Assembly (NCBI RefSeq): GCF_001678675.1 | Contig: NZ_LZRN01000001.1 | Coordinates: 171,144-235,143, forward strand | Length of the DNA: 64,000 nucleotides | Reading direction: 5' to 3' | Source: Gelidibacter algens | GTDB lineage: Bacteria; Bacteroidota; Bacteroidia; Flavobacteriales; Flavobacteriaceae | Part shown: positions 36,259 to 45,985 of the stretch, piece by piece | Numbering within the stretch: position 1 is the first letter of the stretch | How the letters are laid out: each line of letters begins with the position of its first letter | The notes under the pieces: generated by a model | What the model was told of the DNA's origin: nothing | Database searches by the model: none | Seen by the model: only the letters and a program-made list of their open reading frames with translations | Position numbers and translations under genes: made by a program

Positions 36259-38645
36259 ACCAAGTCATTCTAAACAGCATTAATGAAGCTTCAAAAGTCA
36301 TTGGTAAAACATGGCCCTTATACACTTTTGTAGCCTCCAATCCTTTATCGGGTTATGAAAACGCATCGTTTCAAGAAGCCACAAGTTCAGCTCAGAAGCA
36401 TTTTAATGCCAATGCTTTTCCAACAGCAAAACTCTATCGGCAAGCATGGAAAAAAGGCACTATTGATAAAAATGTATTGACTTCAATTCTAAAAGAAAAT
36501 GGTTTATCTGAATCGCCAGAACTCTATTTGAAACTCTTGGAATCTCAAAAATCTATAGAAAAATTGAATGGCAACCATGGTTTGGACCGAATCATGGCAA
36601 AATGGTTATCTGCTTTTATGGATGAAGGCCTTGCAGAATGGGAAATACCTTATAAAAGTGAAGGATTTTACACAGCTTGGCGGTTTTTAGCTATTTACGA
36701 TTCTGAAATTGGAGCAACGGCTCTAAAGGAAATTCCAAAAACAAGTAGTGAAGCGTTAGAACAACTTTTAAAGGATTATTCCGAAAGTGATTATATCCAA
36801 ATATTTACCCATCATTTGGCAGCACTCCCGGGATGGACAGGCTATATTAACCATCGTACGCAATCAGATTCCGATTGGCAAAAAGACTTCCCGATAGACT
36901 TGATGGATTATTTGGCAGCACGTCTTTGGACAGCCCATAAATTAAATGTCCCGATACTTCAAGAAAACAAGGAAGACGCCGGAAATGACTTCATCCCAAA
37001 ATTGCAACACCTTTGGTTACAAGCCTGGGAACAAAGCTGGCAGAACCAGTTGGTCAAGACTCTGGAGAATGGAGCCATTTCCACGCCATCTAAAAATGGA
37101 GCGGCACTTCCAGATGCTCAGATGGTGTTTTGTATCGATACACGTTCTGAACTTATCCGAAGACATGTAGAATCAAAAGGCAATTACGAGACTTTTGGTT
37201 ATGCTGGATTTTTTGGCATCGCGATGGATTACCAGAGTTTAAAGGACGGCATCACTCGTAAAGCTTGTCCGCCAATTTTATCTTCGGCATACACCGTTTC
37301 AGAAACAGCACAAGCAGATAAAAAAGAGCACTTTACAGCCTATAAAAAGAAAAATGAACGTTCAAAATTCGGGGATTATTTTCTTAAACGCATGAAAAAC
37401 ATGCTACCGTCGGCTTTTGGTTATGTGGAAGGATCAGGATTTTATTACGGCCTGTCTTTGATGGCAAGAACACTAACGCCTGGTTTGATATATCGGAAAA
37501 ATCAGAGAAACGCCTCCCAAATGGAAGCGACGTGCCAACCTGATATCAACAAAGCACTGCAAGAGGAATCGGACACGCTTGGAATTCCGCTGGATGAAAA
37601 AGTAGGGATTGTAAAATCTGCATTCGACCTGATGGGCTGGAAACAGTTTGCGCCTTTGGTACTTTTTGTAGGCCACGGAAGCCACTCTGCCAACAACCCA
37701 TTTGGTTCGAGCCTAGATTGTGGTGCCTGTGCAGCGAGCCCGGGACGACACAATGCACGAATGCTGGCAAAACTGGCCAACTTACCAGAAGTTAGAAACG
37801 CTTTGGCAAAAACACATGGGGTGATGATTCCGGAATCTACACTCTTTATTGGAGCAGAACACAACACCACCACAGACGACATTGTACTCTTTGATTCCGA
37901 AGCACCAGATTCGCACAGGCAGCTTATCAAGAATTTGAAAACGAATCTTTCGAGAGCACAGCAAACCGCTACCCAAGATAGACTAGGAACTAAAGGCAAC
38001 AGTGTTTCTTCAGCGCAACAAAAAGCGAACAATTGGGGTGAGACAAGACCGGAATGGGGCCTTGCGAAAAATGCAGGCTTTATTGTCGGCCCAAGGCACT
38101 TGACCAAAAATAGCAATCTTGACAGTCGCTGTTTCCTTCATTCGTACGATTGGAAGTTGGACACCACTGGCAGTGCTCTGGAAGGTATCATGCAAGGGCC
38201 GATGGTCGTGACACAATGGATTAATAACCACTACTACTTTTCTACAGTAGATAATAATATTTATGGAGGCGGCTCTAAAATCACCCATAACATTACAGGT
38301 AAATTTGGAGTTGTACAAGGCAATGGCGGCGACCTCAAAATGGGTCTTCCACTGCAATCCTTATTCGGGTCTGATGATGCCATGTACCACCAACCCTTGA
38401 GATTGTCGGTCATGATTCAAGCACCAATCGCTCGTGTATCAGAAATCCTAGTTAGGAACACCCATTTGAAAACACTTCTTGATAACGAATGGATTTATTT
38501 GATGGTTATGGATCCTAAACAAAACAATGAGATATATAGATATAAAAAGTCGATACAATGGGTAGCAATGTCTAAAAGCAATACACCTACAAACGCTAAA
38601 AAAATTAACGCTTTAGAATTAGCCACAACCGAAATTACGATATAA
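36255..38645 (+). CDS. dabA: DabA: carbonic-anhydrase-like subunit of the inorganic carbon pump (DUF2309)
   Basis: 796 residues, soluble and peripheral. The beta-carbonic-anhydrase-like zinc site is complete: C293 and D295 in VFCIDTRSE, H474 in FVGHGSHS, and C489 in SSLDCGAC. Spacings of 2 and 15 residues match those known for the family (C351/D353, H524/C539 in Halothiobacillus DabA). With DabB it is thought to hydrate CO2 to bicarbonate vectorially in the cytoplasm. It is the last gene of the four-gene operon. In a heterotrophic flavobacterium the likely benefit is bicarbonate supply for carboxylases (pyruvate carboxylase is encoded nearby, acetyl-CoA carboxylase elsewhere) at low CO2; this is inference. 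Confidence 0.93.
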   Translation: MNQVILNSINEASKVIGKTWPLYTFVASNPLSGYENASFQEATSSAQKHFNANAFPTAKLYRQAWKKGTIDKNVLTSILKENGLSESPELYLKLLESQKSIEKLNGNHGLDRIMAKWLSAFMDEGLAEWEIPYKSEGFYTAWRFLAIYDSEIGATALKEIPKTSSEALEQLLKDYSESDYIQIFTHHLAALPGWTGYINHRTQSDSDWQKDFPIDLMDYLAARLWTAHKLNVPILQENKEDAGNDFIPKLQHLWLQAWEQSWQNQLVKTLENGAISTPSKNGAALPDAQMVFCIDTRSELIRRHVESKGNYETFGYAGFFGIAMDYQSLKDGITRKACPPILSSAYTVSETAQADKKEHFTAYKKKNERSKFGDYFLKRMKNMLPSAFGYVEGSGFYYGLSLMARTLTPGLIYRKNQRNASQMEATCQPDINKALQEESDTLGIPLDEKVGIVKSAFDLMGWKQFAPLVLFVGHGSHSANNPFGSSLDCGACAASPGRHNARMLAKLANLPEVRNALAKTHGVMIPESTLFIGAEHNTTTDDIVLFDSEAPDSHRQLIKNLKTNLSRAQQTATQDRLGTKGNSVSSAQQKANNWGETRPEWGLAKNAGFIVGPRHLTKNSNLDSRCFLHSYDWKLDTTGSALEGIMQGPMVVTQWINNHYYFSTVDNNIYGGGSKITHNITGKFGVVQGNGGDLKMGLPLQSLFGSDDAMYHQPLRLSVMIQAPIARVSEILVRNTHLKTLLDNEWIYLMVMDPKQNNEIYRYKKSIQWVAMSKSNTPTNAKKINALELATTEITI

Positions 38646-38745
38646 GGACTATTGAAAGGAAGCTGAACACGTAAACTTGTGATTAAAATGAACCTTGAAT
38701 CGGTGAGTTTTTCCTATGAACTCTCGGAATGAAACATGTCCATTT

Positions 38746-40161
38746 TCAAATAGTTCCCCGATAATATTCTAAAATTTTAACTCGAAGCGCGTATTCATAT
38801 CTTACATTGGCCAAATTGGTTTCGGCATTGTCTAAGTTGTTTTTGCTGATAATATAATCCACACTATTGGAAACACCGTTATTAAAGCGTATTTCATTAA
38901 TCCGGAACGATTCCTTGTAAGCCTCCACTTGGTGCTGTAACAATTTATAGCGTTCAAAAGCAGTGCGCATGGCACTGTAGGATTGCTTGATGGATTGTTT
39001 AAGCTCCAACTTTATCTGGGCCAAGGCTGTTTGAGCTTCCTCCTTTTTAATTTTTTCGAGAGCCACATTATTTTTAGCTCTGAAGCCATTAAAAATTGGA
39101 ACATTCACTGAAACCCCTACGGAAGAGTTCAGGTTATTATCAAATTGATCCGGATAGGGAATGTTCTCACTTCTAAAATTGGTTTGCTGAGAAAAAATGT
39201 TATACTCCTGATTATTCACAGTCACAAAATTACCCGTTTCAACAATGCTTGTACCTGATTCATTAAAAAGTCTGGCTGCACTGGAATAGTTGGTGTTAAG
39301 ATTCGCAAAGAGATTTATTTCTGGCACATATTGCGAGCGTGCCACTGCGATACCTTTTTCCGCTGCTTCTAAACTTAAATCACGAGCCTTTATAGTTGGA
39401 AAAACCAGTAATGCCTGTTCGTAAACTGCCTGTGCCGTGTGGCCATATACGTCAACATCCAATTCCATATTTAAAGGGGCAGCTGTGATGGTCCCTTCTG
39501 AATTAACAAGTGTGTTAAGATTGATAAGTTCGGTTTCAAGGTTGTTTTTGCTTTCTACAATACTCGATGCATCCAAAGCCAATTGACCTTGGAGGTCATG
39601 ATATTCAGCCGGATTTCCAGTTTCCTCTTCATAGAGACTTCTCAATCTGTCCAGTTGACCTTGGGTGGTTTTCAATCTGGATTCTGCCAATTTAACCAAG
39701 TCCTGGGCATTCAACACTTGTAAATAGGTCAAGGTGACATTTAAAATCAAGGATTGTTTGGCAGCTTCCACTTCCATTTCGGCCGATTTCAAGTTTAATT
39801 TTGCCTGTTTCCAACGGTTTATAAGTCTGAATCCATTAAAAGCGACGACATCAAGACCTAAGGCGGCATTAGAAAAAGTTAGTTCTTGGTTGACAATACC
39901 GTTAGTAAAAGGATCAATACTCCGGCCATTTACAACACCTAAATTGTAGGATCCGTTGACACTGGGCAACAATGCATTTTTAGTTTGTCTGAAATTCACA
40001 TTCCACGTGTCTTTACTCAGCTTTGTCGTTTTAAGGTCTAGATTGTTTTCTATCGCCAAACTAATGCACTCTTCAAGCGTGATTGCTGTTCTCTGTTCAG
40101 TTTGGGCAAGAAGAACTATGGTGGCTGCAAAATACAGCACTATTGAAATTTTAAAAGTCAT
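38746..40161 (-). CDS. TolC family outer membrane protein, last gene of the multi-permease ABC cluster
   Basis: 471 residues from ATG 40161 (MTFKISIVLYFAATIVLLAQTEQRT, a signal peptide). The frame is open another 28 codons upstream, but those overlap no conserved segment. It has two outer-membrane-efflux repeats beginning ITLEECISLAIENNLDLKT and AVYEQALLVFPTIKARDLSLE. The TolC trimer would be the exit duct for the adaptor and ABC permeases encoded upstream. It follows the second ATPase by 25 bp and is on the same strand as the whole 22-kb cluster, so it is probably its final cistron. It differs from the RND-linked TolC at 27051. Confidence 0.88.
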   Translation of the reverse strand: MTFKISIVLYFAATIVLLAQTEQRTAITLEECISLAIENNLDLKTTKLSKDTWNVNFRQTKNALLPSVNGSYNLGVVNGRSIDPFTNGIVNQELTFSNAALGLDVVAFNGFRLINRWKQAKLNLKSAEMEVEAAKQSLILNVTLTYLQVLNAQDLVKLAESRLKTTQGQLDRLRSLYEEETGNPAEYHDLQGQLALDASSIVESKNNLETELINLNTLVNSEGTITAAPLNMELDVDVYGHTAQAVYEQALLVFPTIKARDLSLEAAEKGIAVARSQYVPEINLFANLNTNYSSAARLFNESGTSIVETGNFVTVNNQEYNIFSQQTNFRSENIPYPDQFDNNLNSSVGVSVNVPIFNGFRAKNNVALEKIKKEEAQTALAQIKLELKQSIKQSYSAMRTAFERYKLLQHQVEAYKESFRINEIRFNNGVSNSVDYIISKNNLDNAETNLANVRYEYALRVKILEYYRGTI

Positions 40162-40186
40162 AATATATGTGATTGATGAATTGTTT

Positions 40187-40855
40187 CTACTGTTGATCCC
40201 GTCTTCCATCCAAAAGATGTATAACTCGCGACCCATAAGCGGCATTCGTTTCGGAATGTGTCGCTTGAATGATCGTAACGCCTTCTTGATTGAGTTCTTT
40301 AAAAAGCTGCATAATCTCCTCGCTCTGTTTAGAATTTAGATTTCCTGTGGGTTCATCGGCCAAAATGAGTTTTGGTTTGGCAATTAAGGCACGGGCAACG
40401 CCCACCAATTGCTGCTGACCCCCGCTCAACTGACTAGGAAAAAGATCTTTTTTGCCCACCATATTGAACCGGTCAAGCATGTCGGCCACCAAAGCTTTGC
40501 GTTCAGAGGACTTTACATTTTTATAGAGCAACGGTGTTTCAATATTTTCATACACTGTAAGTTCATCAATAAGATGGTACGCCTGAAACACAAACCCGAT
40601 GTACTCCTTATAAAGTTTGGAACGGTTTTTTTCTTTCATTGAATGAACCGATTCGCCCAGAAAATTATATTCACCCTCTTGAAAACCATCGAGCATTCCG
40701 ATAACGTTGAGAAGCGTAGATTTTCCTGAACCTGAGGGTCCCATAATGGAGATAAATTCGCCCTCCTCCACTTTGAGGTTGATATCACTCAGGAGATAAA
40801 TCCGCTTTCCGCCCTGGTTTACCCATTTAAAGATGTTGTTAAGTTCTAGTAGCAT
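40187..40855 (-). CDS. ABC transporter ATP-binding protein (second ATPase, atypical motifs)
   Basis: 222 residues of the MacB/LolD type. Walker A is GPSGSGKST (39-47), Q-loop Q91, signature LSGGQQQL (143-150), Walker B ILADEPTGNL (164-173) and the H-loop is H200. Two departures are visible: the signature is followed by LVGVAR where the first ATPase and most relatives have RVAVAR, and the D-loop reads GNLNSK (N174) where GNLDS is normal. Both changes lie at the ATPase dimer interface, so hydrolysis may be reduced or it may pair with the first ATPase (58459). It is separated from permease 1 by a GC-rich repeat. Catalytic Lys, Glu and His are all retained, so it is not clearly dead. Confidence 0.93.
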   Translation of the reverse strand: MLLELNNIFKWVNQGGKRIYLLSDINLKVEEGEFISIMGPSGSGKSTLLNVIGMLDGFQEGEYNFLGESVHSMKEKNRSKLYKEYIGFVFQAYHLIDELTVYENIETPLLYKNVKSSERKALVADMLDRFNMVGKKDLFPSQLSGGQQQLVGVARALIAKPKLILADEPTGNLNSKQSEEIMQLFKELNQEGVTIIQATHSETNAAYGSRVIHLLDGRRDQQ

Positions 40856-40890
40856 GTTTTTTAATTATTTATTAATATTATTTTTTATTA

Positions 40891-40963
40891 TCCCCTCCCC
40901 AACCCTCCCCAAAGGGGAGGGAGCTAGTTCCGAGTAGGCGTTCCCCTTCGGGGGTTAGGGGGA
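40891..40963 (-). repeat. GC-rich double-hairpin element, copy 1
   Basis: Between permease 1 and the second ATPase. It contains an 8-bp stem CCCTCCCC/GGGGAGGG (loop AAA) and a second CCCC/GGGG hairpin. It abuts the permease stop codon. It shares the sequence CTAGTTCCGAGTA between the hairpins with the other copies. Confidence 0.85.
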
Positions 40964-43400
40964 TTATTCAGTACGCAAACTTTTTACGGGATTTGTGATG
41001 GCGGCTTTTATGGCTTGGAAGCTAACAGAGATAATAGCTACCAAAAAAGCAGCAACACCAGCTAGTCCAAAAATCCACCATTTCAAGGTTGTCTGATAGG
41101 CAAATTCCTGCAACCACTTGTCCATAACATACCAGGCTATAGGTGCAGCAAAAATAAAACTGATGGCCACCAATTTGAGAAAATCCTTGTTGAGTAAGGT
41201 TAGAATTTGCATGACTGATGCACCACTCACTTTTCTAATGCCGATTTCCTTTTTGCGCTGTAAGATGGTATATGATGTCAAACCAAAAAGCCCTAATGCG
41301 GCAATAAAAATTGCCAGTCCTGTAAACAATTGAAATGCAGCACCAAACTTTGTATCCTCTTCATATTGTGCTTCGAACTTTTTATCTAGAAACGTATAAT
41401 CCAAAGTGCTCTGCGGAAAAAGCTCATTCCATTTTTGCTTAATCTGCTCTAGATTAGTATCCATTGTCGCTAAAGAAAGTCCTGCCGTGTTCATTTTGAC
41501 TATGACATTATCGAGACCGCCAGAGCCAAAGGCCCAATTAATGTCACCAATAAACATCGGCTCTATCTTACTTTTCAATCCGAAGTGGTGATAATCTTCA
41601 AAAACGCCAGTAATTATCCAAGTTTCATCCCAAAACTTTACATTTTTTCCAACAATTTCTGACATATCGGTAAAACCCATGATTCGGGCAAATGTCTCGT
41701 TGATCACAATATCGAAATTTTGGACACCGGGGTCCTTCCGCAGATAGGTTTTTCCTGCTAAGAACTTTATTCCTAGTACATCAAAATAATTGGGCTGTGC
41801 ACCGTATAAATAAAATACTAAGCGTTCATTTTTTGTTCCATTAGGATATCCAATACCTATATTTGACGAAAGGTTATCAAATCCATCGCCAGGATATGTG
41901 TTTGCTTGGGTAACGCTTTCAATAAAGGGCAATTGCATAAGTTCAGACTGCAAAACAGTTGATTTTTGACGGATAATAGAATCGTTTTCGTTTGCCAATA
42001 TTTCGCCCTTAAGAGCAACTGTCTGGCTAAGATCCACACCTAACGGTTGTGCTCTTAAAAATTGTATCTGTTGTGATACGACCAAGGTTCCGATAATTAA
42101 AACCACAGTCGCAAAAAACTGTAGACCAATCAATCCTTTACGAATGTTGACGCCATCACGAGTCGCAATTACTTTCCCTTTCAAAGCGCGAATTGGCGAA
42201 AAACCACTGATTACTAAAGCTGGATAAAGACCTGAAAGTAAGGTGCCCAAAAGTATAAAACCAAGATATGGCAATATGACACTCAAATTAGAAAATCCTA
42301 AATTGAGCTCTATACCAACAAAGGTGTTGAATAGTGGAAGTGACAAGTAAACCAGCCCTATTGCGAAAAGCATGGCGAGCAAATTCAGCAGCAAAGACTC
42401 CCCCAAAGATTGAAACATCAATTGTGATCGTTGGGCCCCGGCTACCTTACGTATGCCAACTTCCTTAGATCTTTCGAGAGATTTTGCAGTGGCCAGATTT
42501 ATATAATTCAGCCATGAAAGGATAAGGATAATAAATGCAATTGCCGATAAAAACCGAACCCTGCTTAAGCTTCCGTTCGCTTCTGCTTCAAAAGGTTTAT
42601 TGGAATTTAGATGGATTGCTGAAATTGGCTCAATATTATGCCTTTCGTCAGGATCATTTTCAAAATCACTCGCAATTATTTTTTTTTGTAAGAGCCTCAA
42701 AATCTATATGTTCAGCCACTTTTACGTAGGTGAAAAAGTTGTTTCGACTCCAATTGGGTTTGGCATTATTTTCCATCCCTTCCCATGTATTGATGGTTGA
42801 AAATGAAATTAGAAAATTTATTTTAAAATGTGTGTTTTTGGGGATGTCGTTAATAATACCCACAACTTCCATCGTTGCCTCGCCATCATCAAAAACCGAA
42901 AGCCTTTTTCCAACGGCTTGCTCTTTTCCGAAGATCTTTTCAGCCAATGTTTTTGTAAGGATCATCGTATTAGGCTTTTCAAAATCGATTAAATTACCAG
43001 CGATCAATGGATTGTCAAAAATCTTAAAGTAACTCGCATCTGCCAATGAACCATAGGGTTCTGTAATTAACTTCTGGCCGTTTAAGAATACCATGTTTTC
43101 AATACGGTAAAGGCGAACCTGCTCGATAATTTCGCGAAATTCCTTTTTTAAAGTTGGTCCCGTGAGGTTATAGGTCTGCGCATCGCCGGGAACAAAGTTT
43201 CCGCCCTCGGCATAGTCCATGTATATTCTATAGACCTGATCTGAACCGTCGAATTTATCGTAGCTGCGCTCATAACCCACATAGAGCATGATGATCACAA
43301 AGGCTGCAATCCCCAAGGCCAACCCAACAATGTTGAGGATGGAGTACAATTTATTCTTAAACAAATAACGGCGTGCAATTTTGAAGTGATGACGTATCAT
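40964..43400 (-). pseudogene. Permease 1: FtsX/MacB-type ABC permease, frameshifted at an A9 run
   Basis: The N-terminal frame (43400-42666) starts MIRHHFKIARRYLFKNKLYS and has the first membrane helix and the MacB periplasmic core. It breaks at LTKKNNCE. The other frame continues KKIIASDFENDPDERH and carries the first FtsX block (EVGIRKVAGA, about residue 317), a second periplasmic domain and the second FtsX block (EIGIRKVSGAS, about 723), ending VKSLRTE. The break is at nine consecutive A on the gene strand (42679-42687); eight A give a continuous 811-residue protein. So it is an indel, a sequencing error, or a slippage site. It is last of the seven permeases. Confidence 0.85.
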
Positions 43401-43422
43401 ATATAATATTATTTTTTATTAC

Positions 43423-43497
43423 TCCCCTCCCCAACCCTCCCCGAAAGGGGAGGGAGCTAGTTCCGAGTAAGTGTTCCCCCTCTGGGGGTTAGGGGGC
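43423..43497 (-). repeat. GC-rich double-hairpin element, copy 2
   Basis: Between permeases 2 and 1. The stem CCCTCCCC/GGGGAGGG has a GAAA loop here; the second hairpin is CCCCC-TCT-GGGGG. It abuts the permease 2 stop. Confidence 0.85.
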
Positions 43498-45897
43498 CTA
43501 CTCCGTCCTCAAACTTTTCACTGGATTGGTGACGGCGGCTTTTATGGCCTGAAAACTCACCGTAATCACCGTCAAAAGCAATACTCCAAATCCTGCAATC
43601 AAAAATATTCCTGCTGAAATATCTGTCCTATAAGAGAATTTCGCAATCCAGTCACTCATAAAATAATAAGCTAGCGGGGTTGCGATGAGAAAGGCAATCA
43701 TCACCAAAACGATAAAATCTTTTGAAAGCATAACCCATAAATTAGTGACACTCGCTCCAAGGATTTTGCGCACACCAATTTCTTTGGTACGCTGTTCCGC
43801 TACGAAAGCGGCTAGTCCAAATAGTCCGAGAAAACTGATCATAATGGCCAAAATTGTAAAGATGTTAGCAAGGCTTGCAATTTGTTCTTCCGCAGCAAAA
43901 GTCTGCGCATATTCCTCATCTACAAAATCATAGCTAAAAGGCAGGTTAGGAAAATTTGTTTTGAATATTTTTTCTACGGAAGCTAAACTTTTGCCGGTTG
44001 CCTGATTGGGATTAAGCCTCAAATAATAAAAGCCGCCAGTACCCTGACCAAATTGATACATTTGAGGGGAAACAGGTTCGTAAGGGGACTCATTGATCAC
44101 ATCTTCCACCACACCCACAATCTGCATTGGGACATCGTTAGGACCTGCCGCATTCCGACGAATGTATTTTCCTACAGGGTTCTTAATATCCATATATTCG
44201 ACAGCAGTTTTGTTTAAAACAACCGCATTTGAATCTGTCGCAAAGTCACGCGAAAAAGAACGACCTTCTATTATTTTCATTCCTACAGCATCTATATAAT
44301 CAAAAGAAATAGCCATTTGCGCGAAGCTTTCATTAAAATCAACAGGCTTACCGTCCCAATCATATCCAGAAGAATAATTCCAAATACTTGTTGTAGGACT
44401 GGTACCCCATCCCATTTTGGTCACAGAGCCAGAACTTAAAAACGCGTTGCGAATGAGGTCATACTTACCTGAAAAATCTTGACTCGAGGTCGGTAGCTGG
44501 ATCAATTGAGCACTGTTGATACCTACCGGCCTATTTTTACTATAATCAATTTGATCCTTTACAATCAGCGTTCCAATAATAAGTGCGATGGAGACTGTAA
44601 ACTGGGTTACCACAAGCACCTTTCTTGGCAGCGCAGTAAACTTGCCCATTTTAAAAGTACCTTTCAAGACTTTTATGGGTTTGAATGACGATAGGTATAA
44701 TGCGGGATAGCTACCAGAAACCAATGCTGTAAAACCTATAAACCCTAAAGATACCATCCAAAATAGACTACTTGACCACGGAAAGATGACGTCCTTTCCT
44801 GCTATGGTATTGAATGCGGGAAGTGAGACTAGTACAAACCCCATGGCCAGGAAAAAGGCGAGTAAAACAACCAAAAATGATTCACTCAAAAATTGATATA
44901 TCAGTTGTCTTCTTGTCGAGCCGATAGATTTCCTGATGCCGACTTCGAGTGCACGTTTTTCTGATCGAGCCGTGCTAAGGTTCATAAAATTAATACTGGC
45001 AAGAATGAGCACAAACAATCCGATGATACCGAATAACCAGACGTTTTCAATGCGTCCACCAACTGGTTTGCCATTTTCAAAATTGGAATGCAAATACCAA
45101 TCTGTCATAGGGAAGACAAATAACTGGGAATTAAAGACATCCCCGCCCGGACGGTTATCTTTCTTTAGGTTCACGATTCGAGCATTCACCGCGGCCAAAT
45201 CTGCGTTTTTTGATAGCTTTACATAAATAAAAAATGGATTATAACTCCAATCAGAATCTTGATTTTCAAGCCAACCCCATCGCGTAGACATCCAATGTTT
45301 GAAAGGCATGATAAATTGCATATCACTAAAGCTGTTATTCGTGGAGATATCCTTATAGATACCGGTTACAACCATAGTGTACTCATTGTTTGAGACCACA
45401 GTTTTCCCCAATGGACTTTCACTTCCAAAAAGTATTTGAGCCGTAGTTTCAGATAGTAGTATAGAATTAGTTTCCTTCAGTCCTTTTCTTGTGCCTTCAA
45501 TCATATCAAGCTCTAACAAGTCTGGCGCATCAACTTGCATAAAACGCCCAGTACTGGATATTACTTTATCTTTTAAGCTTAAGTAGCGTTCATCAGGTCT
45601 TGATGACATTACGATATACCCAAACGCATCACCAAAATTATCTCGCAGTTGAAATTCCAGTGCTAGAGGAAGACCTTCACTGGTTTCTATAGACCCATTA
45701 ATAGTCTGGTTTTGCATGATCTGGGCAATCTGATCTTTGCTCTCAAAATGATCATTATAGTTGAACTCATCTACAATCCATAATCCAATAATCATCGTCA
45801 CCGCAAGACCAAGCGCGAGTCCAAAGATGTTTATAAACGAGTACACCTTGTTCTTCTTGATATTTCGCCAAGCGATTTTGAAATAATTTCTTATCAT
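43498..45897 (-). CDS. Permease 2: FtsX/MacB-type ABC permease
   Basis: 799 residues. MIRNYFKIAWRNIKKNKVYS leads into the first helix, followed by a MacB-like periplasmic domain. The first three-helix FtsX block starts near residue 290 (STARSEKRALEVGIRKSIGS at about 302-325). A second periplasmic domain precedes the second FtsX block near 680 (EQRTKEIGVRKILGAS). The duplicated layout gives about eight membrane helices, so one chain can act as a full pseudo-dimeric permease. It has canonical coupling segments in both halves and ends VKSLRTE. The stop codon is TAG, where permeases 1 and 3-6 use TAA. Confidence 0.9.
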   Translation of the reverse strand: MIRNYFKIAWRNIKKNKVYSFINIFGLALGLAVTMIIGLWIVDEFNYNDHFESKDQIAQIMQNQTINGSIETSEGLPLALEFQLRDNFGDAFGYIVMSSRPDERYLSLKDKVISSTGRFMQVDAPDLLELDMIEGTRKGLKETNSILLSETTAQILFGSESPLGKTVVSNNEYTMVVTGIYKDISTNNSFSDMQFIMPFKHWMSTRWGWLENQDSDWSYNPFFIYVKLSKNADLAAVNARIVNLKKDNRPGGDVFNSQLFVFPMTDWYLHSNFENGKPVGGRIENVWLFGIIGLFVLILASINFMNLSTARSEKRALEVGIRKSIGSTRRQLIYQFLSESFLVVLLAFFLAMGFVLVSLPAFNTIAGKDVIFPWSSSLFWMVSLGFIGFTALVSGSYPALYLSSFKPIKVLKGTFKMGKFTALPRKVLVVTQFTVSIALIIGTLIVKDQIDYSKNRPVGINSAQLIQLPTSSQDFSGKYDLIRNAFLSSGSVTKMGWGTSPTTSIWNYSSGYDWDGKPVDFNESFAQMAISFDYIDAVGMKIIEGRSFSRDFATDSNAVVLNKTAVEYMDIKNPVGKYIRRNAAGPNDVPMQIVGVVEDVINESPYEPVSPQMYQFGQGTGGFYYLRLNPNQATGKSLASVEKIFKTNFPNLPFSYDFVDEEYAQTFAAEEQIASLANIFTILAIMISFLGLFGLAAFVAEQRTKEIGVRKILGASVTNLWVMLSKDFIVLVMIAFLIATPLAYYFMSDWIAKFSYRTDISAGIFLIAGFGVLLLTVITVSFQAIKAAVTNPVKSLRTE

Positions 45898-45912
45898 GAT
45901 TTATATTTTTTA

Positions 45913-45985
45913 TCCCCTCCCCAACCCTCCCCGAAGGGGAGGGAGCTAGTTCCGAGTAAGCCTTCCCCTTCGGGGGTTAGGGGGA
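45913..45985 (-). repeat. GC-rich double-hairpin element, copy 3
   Basis: Between permeases 3 and 2. The stem at 45925-45943 has a GAA loop (plus strand); the second hairpin is CCCC-TTC-GGGG. It abuts the permease 3 stop. Confidence 0.85.

Noticed and set aside
37502..38116. 204-codon open frame on the minus strand
   Set aside because: Fully antisense to dabA, whose zinc-site residues and length are conserved; the antisense translation is Cys/Ser/Leu-rich without domain features.
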